From: Mycoemilia scoparia
Lineage: Eukaryota > Kickxellomycota > Kickxellomycetes > Kickxellales > Kickxellaceae
Assembly (NCBI GenBank): GCA_027575805.1
Contig: JANBPU010000243.1
Coordinates: 1-24,054, forward strand
DNA: 24,054 nucleotides
Direction: 5' to 3'
Shown: positions 1-9,663 of the stretch, in pieces
Position numbering within the stretch: position 1 is the first letter of the stretch
Layout of the letters: every line of letters begins with the position of its first letter
Translations under genes and position numbers: made by a program
Notes under the pieces: model-generated
The model's database searches: none
The model's input: the letters and a program-made list of their open reading frames with translations, nothing else
Told to the model about the DNA's origin: nothing

Positions 1-412
1 CCATAATGCAAAAGGAATCTTTTCTGATATTGTAATGTTGACAGACATTATGGTGGCTTGTTTCTGGGTCTGCAATGGTAACATCATATTGAAGGTCTTT
101 TTGCAAATATATTTGCATACCATTGTTAAGAGAGTTCTTGAAACAAATAGATTCAACAAAACCTTAACCCAATTGGTGTTTGATGTGAATGTAGTTCTAA
201 GCGTTTTCTGGGGTCATCATTCATGGCCTCTAGTTTATATTTTTATTGCACTTTTGATTAACAAGCTAAATTTGTCAGAACGTATTGGCAATAATCGTTC
301 AGACTTCTCTCATGAGCGTCTACTTTGTGCGTACGCACCAACTTTGGCTGCATTTTGTGTCATGGTTACTACAGAGATACTCAAATCACGGGGTGAAAAT
401 AACCATTCATAA
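1..412 (+). CDS. Unknown multi-pass membrane protein (family member A), 5' end outside window
   Basis: The reading frame is open from base 2 and stops at 410-412. The visible 136 residues are a C-terminal part, because residues continue upstream of the first Met at base 35 (HNAKGIFSDIV before MLTDIM). This segment matches the minus-strand gene at 21401-22117 (NAKGIFSDIVMLTDIMVACFWVCN in both). It matches the gene at 22951-23547 more weakly through the pattern FSDxxxLxDxxVAxxxVCN. Hydrophobic stretches, for example around VVLSVFWGHHSW and PLVYIFIALLI, suggest at least two to three membrane segments, and the tail is polar and charged. I do not recognise the family and assign no function. The reading frame shows no break inside the window. 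The gene is certain as an open frame with paralogs; expression is unknown. Confidence 0.7.
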   Translation, partial: HNAKGIFSDIVMLTDIMVACFWVCNGNIILKVFLQIYLHTIVKRVLETNRFNKTLTQLVFDVNVVLSVFWGHHSWPLVYIFIALLINKLNLSERIGNNRSDFSHERLLCAYAPTLAAFCVMVTTEILKSRGENNHS

Positions 413-770
413 GAATTTTTGAGGTGCATAGTGTTTGTATACACAGAACTTTGACAAGTAAGTTGATTTAGTGGCAAATGGTCACCTAACTTTATTTGCT
501 ATCCATGATTTCTGTTTTTTCACTTTGATTTTTGTTTTGAAACAATAAAAAGTTTGGAAACCAATATATTTTTACTTGTTCATTATTTATAAAATTTCGG
601 CCTTAAATATGCAAATAATATCAAAAGGGATCAAAAATGCCTAATTCAAAAAAGTATAGGATATATTTCACAATAATATATATCAAGATAATTATTTTAG
701 ATAATATATTATGATGGAAGTCTCTCATTATATAATAACATTCGACTTATATTTCTTGTAACTATATTTA
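413..770. other. AT-rich intergenic stretch with no gene seen
   Basis: This is the 3' flank of membrane-family member A. It is rich in A/T runs and contains no open frame of note. An AATAAA sequence near 543 (aacaataaaaag) may serve 3'-end formation of the upstream gene. The MITE at 771 ends the stretch. Confidence 0.5.
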
Positions 771-885
771 TGGGCAATAATTTTTGAAGGGTAAATTTTC
801 GTGATGAATGATTATAGGGGCAACCACAGCTAAATGGATGTCCAGTTTTACTAGTAAACTTTCACCCTTCAAAAATTATGATCCA
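771..885. mobile_element. MITE copy 1 (115 bp, TA-flanked)
   Basis: The ends are inverted repeats: TGGGCAATAATTTTTGAAGG on the left and, read in reverse complement, TGGATCATAATTTTTGAAGG on the right. The element is bordered by TA at 769-770 and 886-887, as expected for a Tc1/mariner-like TA target duplication. It has no coding capacity. Related copies lie at 11978-12098, 19593-19661 plus 20521-20559, and 21116-21211. It sits 75 bp beyond the stop codon of the F-box/LRR gene. Confidence 0.75.
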
Positions 886-960
886 TATATGGTGAATTTT
901 TGGTATGACATTTTTCCAAAAAAAAAACCATAAATACTATAAGATTTAGATCATATTTCA

Positions 961-2529
961 TTACAAAAAGGTATTTGGAAAATATGGAAAGTTTGTTTGT
1001 CTACGCAATCGGCTAATTATGTCAACCGAGAAACATATATTTGGGTTCTGTTTTATAACCTTATCAACACTACCCAAGTAACAGCGTAATTTTAATTCCT
1101 TTAGGTTTGGAAACATCGACAACAATCCCTTCCATCTATAAAGGTTAATGGAACGCCTGAGCTGTAACTCCAAGTAGGTAACATTTGTCAATCGAACACT
1201 ATTATACACTTGCTTTATGGGTCCATACACGTTCAAGTACAAGCGAACCCTTTTCAAATTGGGAAACCTTTCGAGTGCATAAAATACTCTCATGGTAAAA
1301 CACATCTCACCAAGATCCAAAGACTTTATACCTTGCATATATATCTGAATAAGATTAAAGGTCTCTAGTTCAGGTAAACTTGGCCGACCCTCATCATCAG
1401 TAAACAACTCTTCAGCCAAAAACAAATCCTTTTCATTAACTTCCAAGCAATTCTCTCTTTTCAGTAAAAGGCGCTCAATTGTGGAGTTTTGTAAAGACAT
1501 TAGATATCTGAAGTTGTGATAGCATCGGAAGCCACGGCACCGCACATCAACCCAAACAAGAGTATGAAGCTTAGGACAGCATTGGGAAATTATGTAAACA
1601 TCTTCCCTACTTTGTATAATAATCTTTAAATACTCCAAGCGCTTAAATCCACTACACTCGACAACACTATTGTAGGCACCATCAGATCTTTTGGTATCGG
1701 TATTTTGAGTCCAAATAAATCTTAGGAGATATACCAAGCATTCGAGGTTTGGAAATAGCCGACTTATTTGAGACAGCGTGATTGTTGATTTACGTGACGT
1801 TCCATATTTTGTATCTAGTTCAAGATTGGAAATATTGTTGTACTGCGGCAGGCTTTGCACTAGAGTATTATTGACAGCAAAGACGTCGGGCGAATATTGA
1901 ATTAACTGGAGTGTGTGCAACTTAGGAAACAAATCGAGTGTCTTGAAAAACGAGCTTCCGAAATTGGAATTGTCTAGCCTCAGTATTTTAAGGCTGTTTC
2001 CTTGTAACTGGGATATTTTAACCAGAAATTTAAACGCAGATCTCTTCCAGTGGTTGACCATTTTTATGTCGTATATTTGCGGATTACATTTAACAAGCCC
2101 AACCACGCTATACAGATACTTGTGTGGAACACAAACAATTTCTAGCTTCACCAAGCTTGGATAGTGACAAGAAAGGTTGACCAAGGACCCCTCTTTAATA
2201 TGGGAGGGGAACATTAGATACATATACTGAATACTGTAAAAGTATCCGTAATCAATGTCCATGTAGTAAGTCCTGTTCTTTGATCCACCAAAACTCTTCC
2301 AATCATTATATACTAAATTCGGCTCATAAACAATTTTTCTGGTTGCCAAATCCCAATCTTTAGAAAGAATGGCCAAATTATAGATGTCGACGTTTTTCTT
2401 TCTCCACACTCTATATTCTTCTGGAATCATACTATTCCGTTTACCATAGAAGCGTTTGTCGCATATATAGTCCCATATCAGCGCCTTTAGATCTAAGGGC
2501 AGATCTTTCTTGCTCCCCAAATTGGCCAT
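961..2529 (-). CDS. F-box/leucine-rich-repeat-like protein
   Basis: This is a single-exon frame of 522 residues. I chose the ATG at 2529 (MANLGSKKDLPLDL) because no ATG exists further upstream in the open frame and because this start places an F-box-like segment right at the N-terminus. That segment has LPLDLKALIWDYICD at about residues 10-24 and ILSKDWDLATRKIVY about 40 residues later, like the F-box helices that bind Skp1. The rest shows irregular leucine-rich repeats (LKILRLDNSNF, LEYLKIII, LHTLVWVDV, LKRVRLYLNVY, VTYLELQLR, LKELKLRCYL), a solenoid that in F-box proteins binds the substrate of an SCF ubiquitin ligase. The role as SCF substrate receptor is inferred from this architecture. 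The specific target cannot be told. The F-box match is weak, so an LRR protein without a working F-box is possible. Confidence 0.72.
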   Translation of the reverse strand: MANLGSKKDLPLDLKALIWDYICDKRFYGKRNSMIPEEYRVWRKKNVDIYNLAILSKDWDLATRKIVYEPNLVYNDWKSFGGSKNRTYYMDIDYGYFYSIQYMYLMFPSHIKEGSLVNLSCHYPSLVKLEIVCVPHKYLYSVVGLVKCNPQIYDIKMVNHWKRSAFKFLVKISQLQGNSLKILRLDNSNFGSSFFKTLDLFPKLHTLQLIQYSPDVFAVNNTLVQSLPQYNNISNLELDTKYGTSRKSTITLSQISRLFPNLECLVYLLRFIWTQNTDTKRSDGAYNSVVECSGFKRLEYLKIIIQSREDVYIISQCCPKLHTLVWVDVRCRGFRCYHNFRYLMSLQNSTIERLLLKRENCLEVNEKDLFLAEELFTDDEGRPSLPELETFNLIQIYMQGIKSLDLGEMCFTMRVFYALERFPNLKRVRLYLNVYGPIKQVYNSVRLTNVTYLELQLRRSINLYRWKGLLSMFPNLKELKLRCYLGSVDKVIKQNPNICFSVDIISRLRRQTNFPYFPNTFL

Positions 2530-5500
2530 GACAAGGTATGGAGTTATTTTGTTGGCGAGATTATCTATTAGAATAATAGGAATGAGGAAAGGAATGCTGG
2601 TAGAATAAGGGATGTACCAGTGGCTAAATGATGTGTGTATATATATATGGATTAATTTGCTCAATATTGCAGTTGTTGTTAGGTCATATCAAACAGTATA
2701 AATGCCAACCAAAAGCAACTTCAAAACTAAGCTCATTGCTATTATTTGGCTATGACATAGGACAGTTTGATGATATCCCGAGTCTAATGGACAAACACTG
2801 AGAATGCAAGAAAGAAAGAGAAAAATAAAAGCCAAATGGTTGTAATTGTAGAGATGCTTTGAAAGAATCATATCACTCACGTGTGTAAAGAAGTGATGTG
2901 AAGACATGTGGGACTGCAATTTATCAAAGACACCTTTCACAATACCTGCTTAAAAACATCTAAGCATGATTATAAGCTGCCCTAATTGGATACGTGTTCT
3001 ATTTTTTAAAGACCCTAGGTAATACGTATTTGGTAGTTATTAATCAGCTATTTTTCTTTAAATACCTCCACTACTCAGTCATTTATTAATCTAATTCACA
3101 TCGAAGCTAATGCGGTGACAATGTTAGCGTTCGTTATAGTAACAATAGTCTATTAAATCCGTGAGAAAAGAAGTAAATTAGATACAGAATAGGTTATGTT
3201 TTGCACAAAGAATTAAAAAAATGATTCGCGGAATTTGAATTATTACCATCGATCTATTCACACATATATTCTTCAGCTATATGTATATTCTTAATTCTTT
3301 TGTCGAAAGCCAATAAGCCTATATAATAATAATTATTACTATTATGCATGTACAAATAGCGATACTAAATTCCAAGCCACAAAGTTTCTATCATTCAACA
3401 TTTCAGCCAGAATATATTATCCACATGTAAAAGTCTTTTTCCCAAGATTCCATATCGAGTAACCAGGTATTGAGAAAAACAATGGCGTGTGTGTGTGTGT
3501 GTGTAGGCTTGGTGGTGAATTCATATGAGAGAAAGTCGATGGATACACACATTTTGTTAAATCCAATTCCTGATTCCCAAGACTCTCAAGCAAATGAAAC
3601 TCTTGATTGTGCATTCACTAATTTATTTACTTGGCAAGGCTTTTTGTGGAGCTCATATCATCCATTCTCTTTTCCAACGGAGATATTGATACAGATTTTA
3701 GAAGTAAAACTTGTGTTAGTACAAGATTTGGCATTTAATGTAATGCAACACAATGTGGTAGCCATCATCCTTGTAGTAGTGGTTGCTATTGCTGGTATTG
3801 TGTGTGGTTTTTGGGAATTAAAACGCTGTGTAACGTGATCAAAACTCTTGGTTTTTTATAAAACAAAAGTAGGAACTGGCATCCACATCTCGAATGCCAA
3901 GAACACACACACACACACATACATACACAAATCCTTTGATCCACCTCTCAGCAATTTGACATTGGATTTATAGACAAAAGCGCAGTTTGATTGTCCTTTG
4001 GCCTTTGTGTCACCACCACTAACTACAATTACTACTTTTGCCAGTACATCCAAGTAAAGATACAAACGTAGTTCGTAGGATATACAGATAGCAATTGCAG
4101 TAGTAACAGCGTTTGTAGCGGCGATAACCTTACAATAAACCAAGCAAACACCATGCTAGATGCGTACATGTATTAGGATGGATAGGCAGGTAATAGACAG
4201 GGCCAACTCCATAAAGAATAGGTGAGCAAAGTGTGGCTGACATAAAAGACAAAAGGTTGGGCCAAGCTAACCCAGTTAGTAATTTGCCAATGTACAATGG
4301 TTTGTTTGATGAATGCACACAAACACAGTAAATCAATCATTTTGTAAACAAACTTTATTATGATTATTATTGTCGTTGCTCTGTCTGCAGTTGCTGAACT
4401 TAGGATGATGGTGGCAGTGGCAGTCAGAGGCAGGCAAGGACAAGATGATGATACAAGCGTTGAATTTACATCAACAACAATATTAGACCATGGGGTTTGG
4501 AAAGTCCTGATGGAAAGATTTTCCTTCTAAACGCTGCCCCTTTATCTAACACAACACTTGGTGGCAGAGGGCAAAGGATGGAGATGATGGATTGTTAGAG
4601 TATCAATAGCCATCACTGTGTTTTGGTTTGTTACCAATTCAAGATAGTTTTGGACCAAGTTCTAAACACCTACCAACAGGTATTTTTGCCACAGCTGATT
4701 TAAGAGCGGTTAGCAACAGGATTCTTCTTTATCCTTCTCACTAATAGTCACGAGCCATTTAAACCCTCGCTTCTCCAAAAACCAATGTGGATTTGAGCGG
4801 CCAAGGATATGATTGAGGATCACTTGAAAAAAGCTGTCTGTGTGGTGTGATATCGTCAATAGCGTTGTAAAGGCAAGTGGAATTGGGAAATCGTTGAACA
4901 GGCAGATCGCATGTGTGGGTAGTATTAAGAACCTGGGTAACACATGCATCAGATTTATTTTTTGTATACTCCGTCGTGGGTATTGGAGAGAATTCAGAGT
5001 TATTTTTACCTGGCAGAGATATCATACATACACATAAAGTGTACAGAGGGATATATGAATCATCGACTAGATGGATTAGGGAAGGAAGCAGGTTTAGAAG
5101 AAAAAGAAAGACAAGGACAATGGACGCAGTGTTAATGGCCGATAGATAATGGAGAGACCAGCCTTGGTCGAACAACTCCCATCATCTTCTCCCGCCCAGC
5201 AGCGGGTTACTTTGCAGAACAAGCTTTCTAAAGACAGAGCCACGCGAGGTGAATATAAATGGGCTTTGGCTCATTTGTGGTCTGATCAAGTGACTTCTTT
5301 ATCAAACACGTTCAGCAAAAGGCACTTTATATCTTTACAGATCAACGATATAAAGAGAGCCCTTGTTGGCTAAAAGATCAAAGTTAAAAAGCTAAAGCGC
5401 GATAGACTTGCTTTTAACAAACCATGGGTTGTGATCCTGGTTTTGATAAATAATGTAACGACCACCATGGTAGGCATGCGAAATGTGTCGCTTTGAAGGG

Positions 5501-6098
5501 GCTTGCTTTGGCTGCATCACAATGGGCAAAGTCTCATTCAAAGTGTTTTGTGGCACGCCCTTATATAAAGCAAGCAAGCAAACAGAGGCAGAGCAACACG
5601 AAACTATTTGTTGGAAATGTGTTTGTAGTGTCAATGGATGAATGAGAATGGCTTGAAGCCAAAGAAAGCTCGCATCGTCCTCTCTTTTTCCCTTGGCCCT
5701 AAAAAAGCCATATAGGCCCCTTTTGATTTGTTGTGTGGAATGGTGCGTCCATTGCCTTTGCCCAATTGCCCCTTCACCAACGCCCCAGGGATGGCAGAGT
5801 CGGGTCCGTTTTATTGTGACATTCATATTTGCTGTCTGCAAGTGCGCTGCTTGGATCCTGACTGTAAGAAGCCTCCATACATAGGCACACATGTCCAAAA
5901 ATTTGTTGTTTTGATTCTTTCTCTGAGAGTCAATGGCGGCAGTGTGTGTGTGTGGCTACAGTGACAGACACACGCATATATCTTATGCTATCGTCGCTCA
6001 CATTTGCCATCCTTTGGAATGAATAGAACCTGCCAGCCCACACAGCATATAATGAGCCGACGGAAAGGGAGTGGAGGGAGAGAGGAAAGAGGCGCGCC
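2530..6098. other. Long gene-poor region, probable upstream regulatory DNA of the GPI-protein gene
   Basis: About 3.6 kb without a convincing coding region. Open frames here are short, lack family resemblance and overlap each other on both strands. Simple repeats occur: (GT)n at about 3487-3506, (AC)n at about 3902-3920, and GT repeats near 5942. Four CCCCT/AGGGG sites, matching the yeast stress-response element, lie at 4537-4541, 5497-5501, 5717-5721 and 5769-5773. A TATATAAAG lies near 5564-5572 with no gene following it. Base composition is less AT-rich than other intergenic parts of the window. A single-pass-membrane-like open frame at 3482-3838 is discussed in the findings. Confidence 0.4.
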
Positions 6099-6106
6099 TA
6101 TAAATA
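6099..6106 (+). promoter_or_regulatory. TATA box of the GPI-protein gene
   Basis: TATAAATA follows a GC-rich stretch (ggcgcgcc) and precedes a pyrimidine-rich tract with (CT)n and (TA)n at about 6186-6209. It lies about 200 bp before the ATG at 6305. This is the usual arrangement for a strongly expressed fungal surface-protein gene. Confidence 0.6.
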
Positions 6107-6304
6107 CACTGTCCCTCGGCCTTTCTTTATTACAGTCTCTCTAGCATTTCCTTGAGAAAACCTTTTGTCTGTTACTCTTGTATCTCTCTCTCTCTCTATA
6201 TATATACACATCTCTCCAGTTTATTTTATAATTGTGCTAGCTGATATCTTTCTACCACTATAATATTTTCACTTACTTTCCAAAGTCTTTTTCATATAAC
6301 TACC

Positions 6305-7578
6305 ATGTACAAACCACTTATTACCGCTTTGGCTATTGCCTCCTCCATGTACGCTGTGTCTGCTGCTGACAGCGCTAGCGAATCTGCCTCAGCTTCATCA
6401 TCATCATCATCTGCCGTTCCCAAGCCTAGCCCTGCACCAGCCGGTGGCTCAGTCAAGCCCAACAGCGTTAGCAACTTTGACACCGACTCGATATCTAAGC
6501 AGCAGAGGCAATCATGGTGCAGGGATAACAAGAATTTCTGCCAGAACCTTTGTCTATATGTCGACGAAAAGGCTCCCTCTGTAAAGACTTGCAATTCAAA
6601 CAGCTTGAGCTGGGATTGTGCTTGCAGTAACGGTACTCGTCCTGATCCTCAAGGTATGTATTACATAGCCTAGATATGCCTATGTATTTGTAGAGTTGTT
6701 GTTCTTGTCTCTTTGGCTTGTGTGTGTATGTGTGCATGCATGTACGTATACGTGTTTGTGTGTTTTGTTGCATTGTGTGTATCCTGCTGCACTATTACCA
6801 GAACTCTGCACAACATACAAAAAGGCGTTGTGCAAACAGTAGCCGCGCAGTGGTATGTCAGCAGAACCATACAAATCCGTGTATATATATTTATATCGGT
6901 TCTATTTATATTCTCTACAAATCACATTGTACACGCCATAGATATTGTACAGTTGCCACATATATGAACACATACACAGCCAAATGAGCCCCCCTTTTCC
7001 CTTGGAGATCAGCAACCACGGGGTTCTCTACCCTGTGTCCGTTGTTGATCCTTTTCTCTCTCCCTCATTCATTCCCGATAGTGCAGCCACAACTCTATAT
7101 GCTATCCATAGATCCATATCTCTGTGTCAATTGACACCGGGATTGGTAGAGTACACATACATACAAAACAGTTACACTAACGACCATTATTTTTCTGGTT
7201 CACATGTATGATATAGTTTTCACCTTCCCAATTCCATACTACCAGTGTACCACCGATGTGCGCAAGTGCCAGGATAAGTGCAAGACCAACACCGCGTGCC
7301 AGGAGAACTGCGCTACATCAAGAAACTGCACTGCTCCAAAGGACCCCAATAACGGCAGGCAAATCGAGGACGTTCCATCTGATGAGGATGATGGCAATGT
7401 CACTGGCGACGACTCGGGCTCAAAGAAGGATGGCAGCGATGGCTCTACCGATGGTGACGATAACTACGATCCATTCCACAACAACCCAGATGCTGCTAGC
7501 ACTCTCTACAACCCATTGTCCTCCGTTGCTGTCTATGGCGGTTTGGTTGCTTCTTCTCTTTACATGCTTGCTTTCTAG
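6305..7578 (+). CDS. DUF7707-like GPI-anchored cell-surface protein (two exons)
   Basis: Exon 1 is 6305-6653 and exon 2 is 7217-7578, giving 236 residues. The intron (563 bp) has donor GTATGT, a CACTAAC branch-like site at 7175-7181 and acceptor TATAG at 7216. It is phase 1, and only this acceptor keeps the frame and retains FTFPIPYYQC, the hallmark of the second half of the domain. Layout: signal peptide at about 1-20 (cleavage after VSA), Ser-rich linker 21-37, Pro/Gly linker, cysteine-rich domain at about 60-155 with twelve cysteines (WCRDNKNFC, WDCACSNG, YYQCTTDVRKC, CQENC), acidic Asp/Gly/Ser spacer, and a C-terminal hydrophobic tail (LSSVAVYGGLVASSLYMLAF) that fits a GPI-attachment signal. 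Such proteins sit in the plasma membrane or cell wall; the molecular function of the domain is not known to me. The domain name rests on remembered cysteine and IPY motifs. Confidence 0.85.
6654..7216 (+). other. Unusually long intron of the GPI-protein gene
   Basis: 563 bp, against 87-91 bp for the six other introns modelled in this window. It starts GTATGT, carries CACTAAC 35 nt before the AG, and includes a TG-rich stretch (6718-6780) and a pyrimidine-rich block with CCCCCCTTTTCCC near 6989. Reading through the donor adds five codons and then stops at 6671-6673. Confidence 0.75.
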
Positions 7579-7951
7579 ATTGGTTGATAGAGTGTTATAT
7601 TATCACCTGTATATATATGGCTCTGCTATCTATCTATCTATCTACAACACAGCTATTAATCCACCCCTCTCCTCTCATTAGTCTTTCTAATACACTCTCC
7701 CTTTAACATTTATACCTTTCACTTTCTCTTGTTTGCTGCTGCCTCTCTCTCTCTCCCCTATTATGTGATTTTTATTCTCATATTATATCATTATAATGAG
7801 ATTTTCCAATATTGTGATATGATAATTCTGATAATTGTTATTAATAATACCACTACTGCTTCTACTTTTTTATAAAGAAAGCGCCCAGCCAGGAGGCATG
7901 TTAATAAACAAAGTTAGATGCGCAGTAGTCGTTGTGATGATGCTCCGGTCA
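7579..7951. other. Convergent intergenic region with simple repeats
   Basis: This lies between the 3' ends of the GPI-protein and SRR1-like genes. It contains a (TCTA)n microsatellite at about 7629-7645, a (CT)n tract at about 7744-7756, and AT-rich DNA that presumably holds the 3' ends of both transcripts. No gene is seen. Confidence 0.5.
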
Positions 7952-9299
7952 TTATTTTTCAATTTGGTTGCCAAGCCTTTCAAACCGGTTTAATTCCTCC
8001 GAATCCCAACCAAATACGTTGTTTCTATACGCACCAGTTATTGATTCTTGTCCAATTTCTTCCTGTATCAATGACTGTGGTGTTAGCGGGACTAGTCTAT
8101 AGAAGCACAGGTCATTAAATGGGTAATGCCTACTCCACCAGGGCGCCAGTTTTTTATTTTCCGGTGGGAATTCTGTGATTTCAAGTTTAGGGTATATGAA
8201 CTTTCCAAATTCCGATAGTTTGTCTTTGCACGCAGAATCGATGCTGATATTGTCAGCATATGTTTTATAGTTGTTTCCAATGACTGAGATATTTTTCAGG
8301 TGGTGGGGAGTCCAGTTTGCCTTCCAAAGGTTGTCATATAGAAAATGTTCGCAGTGGGGCATATAGAACAATGTTTTTTGGTTGTTTACGGTTCTTTTGG
8401 CGCTTTCGTTGACTTGGATTGGGGTAAATTTGTAGTGTTGCTGGTATATTTGCTTGTCGATGGGTTTGTCCATTGGGTCATATATCAGTATATTTTCTTG
8501 GGTCTATTCATAGATAGAGAGGGGATTGGTTTGGGTTAACTTTGTTGTAATAGCTGTGTGTATGTTTATTTATATGTGTGGCAAGGCCGCTTACTTTATT
8601 GTTAGAGTCTTCTTTCAAGTATGGAAGATATTTGGTAATAATCATGTCAATCAATGCTAGTTGGAATTGAGACACCTGGGATTTCGATACTGGACCGATT
8701 CCATAGCATATTATTTGTTTAGGTTGGAATTCGACAATTTTCTTTACGACATCTATAAATAAAATACAATAGCGTGAAGAAATAGACTAGGGAAATAAAT
8801 TGTTATTATTATTATGATTATTATAATGGCTTTTTTCTTTACCTTGTGTCAGTGCTTTATAAAACGGAGACCTTTCTATTATTTCCCTATAAACACAAGT
8901 ATGGTTTGTATGTATATTATAAATACATGTCTGTGAGTATTAAGGATCTCTTAGAGATTGCTGTGTTTGGCCTTACTTCTTTTTCTCGATATAGTTAATT
9001 ACCACTTCTTTTGGTGGATCTTGGTCTTCTAACAGTATCAGGTCTAAATCTACCTTGTATTTGTTTTTTCGTCGACGTCTTTGCGTTTTACTGCTAGTAT
9101 TATTATTATTTGTGTCAGTTTCGTCGTCGTCACTAGGTTCATAATTGATGGTTGTTGTCTCTAGTGCTTGTTGTGGTTCATGATTATTTTGTGTCTTGAT
9201 GGGTGCTTTATTTCTTTGCTCTTCGGGATTTTTGCTAATTTGGCGCTTTTGTTTTCTGGATAGAACTAGCTTGAATCCCTCGTTTTCTTGGCTTTCCAT
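7952..9299 (-). CDS. SRR1: SRR1-like (Ber1-type) protein, four exons
   Basis: Exons in order of transcription: 9299-8977, 8886-8843, 8752-8595 and 8503-7952, making 358 residues. Introns are 90, 90 and 91 bp with donors GTAAGG, GTAAAG and GTAAGC and acceptors ending TTATAG, TTATAG and AATAG; phases 2, 1 and 0 match across each junction. The N-terminal 107 residues are polar and basic with Asp/Asn-rich and RRRRK stretches. The SRR1 core follows: ICYGIGPVSKS at about 137-147, ILIYDPM at about 180-186, LFYMPHCEHFLYDNLW at about 220-235 and ISVIGNNY at about 247-254. The family includes plant SRR1, animal SRRD and yeast Ber1, linked to circadian or light signalling, and to microtubule (benomyl) phenotypes in yeast. 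The biochemical activity is not established. The length is close to animal SRRD. The N-terminal exon is joined by splice logic and is less certain than the core. Confidence 0.85.
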
Positions 9300-9663
9300 A
9301 ATTGCTGTGCAGGAAGGTTATTTGGTTAGTAAATCAATGACCGAGACGCTATTACTTATAGTTTGGGCTCGCTTTCATTGATCCCAGTGATCAATACCAA
9401 CCATACTTGATCCTTTTCAATTGATTGTGGGATCTCATTGATTTTCGAACTGAAATATTGAGAAAATCTCATTTCAAAATGTCAAAATTCTAAAGTGCTA
9501 CCACCAAATTTCACTAGTGAATAAATTAATAGAATCTTTTGAAATACCTCATAATTAAAGTAAATAAAAATCTAGTTTATTAGACAGCAGACGGACAATT
9601 AATCAAACAAAAAATAATATACTAATATAGGACCCCATTACATCTTATCTCATCACATCAGCA
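9300..9663. other. Intergenic region between Pcs60-like and SRR1-like genes
   Basis: This lies downstream of the acyl-CoA synthetase stop codon and upstream of the SRR1-like start; both genes are on the minus strand. It contains a short inverted repeat, TTGATC-ccagt-GATCAA, at 9378-9394 that could be a promoter site of the SRR1-like gene. No gene is seen. Confidence 0.45.

Noticed and set aside
2530..2664. N-terminal extension of the F-box/LRR frame up to 2664
   Set aside because: The extension has no ATG (it begins at TTG) and is hydrophobic without similarity to F-box proteins.
3856..4336. Two hydrophobic minus-strand frames
   Set aside because: They include (AC)n repeat translated as Cys-Val runs and have no conserved pattern or splice logic linking them.
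4759..5175. 138-residue minus-strand frame and several overlapping plus-strand frames at 4840-5373
   Set aside because: Mutually overlapping frames on both strands with no recognisable content. They look like chance in a moderately GC-rich spacer.
5392..5898. 168-residue open frame on the minus strand
   Set aside because: It overlaps other frames on the opposite strand, has no family resemblance or membrane or domain pattern, and lies in a region with promoter-like motifs.
7204..7245. Alternative intron acceptor ACCAG at 7245 in the GPI-protein gene
   Set aside because: It joins exon 1 (phase 1) to the wrong frame and would drop FTFPIPYYQ, which belongs to the domain. TATAG at 7216 keeps frame and domain.
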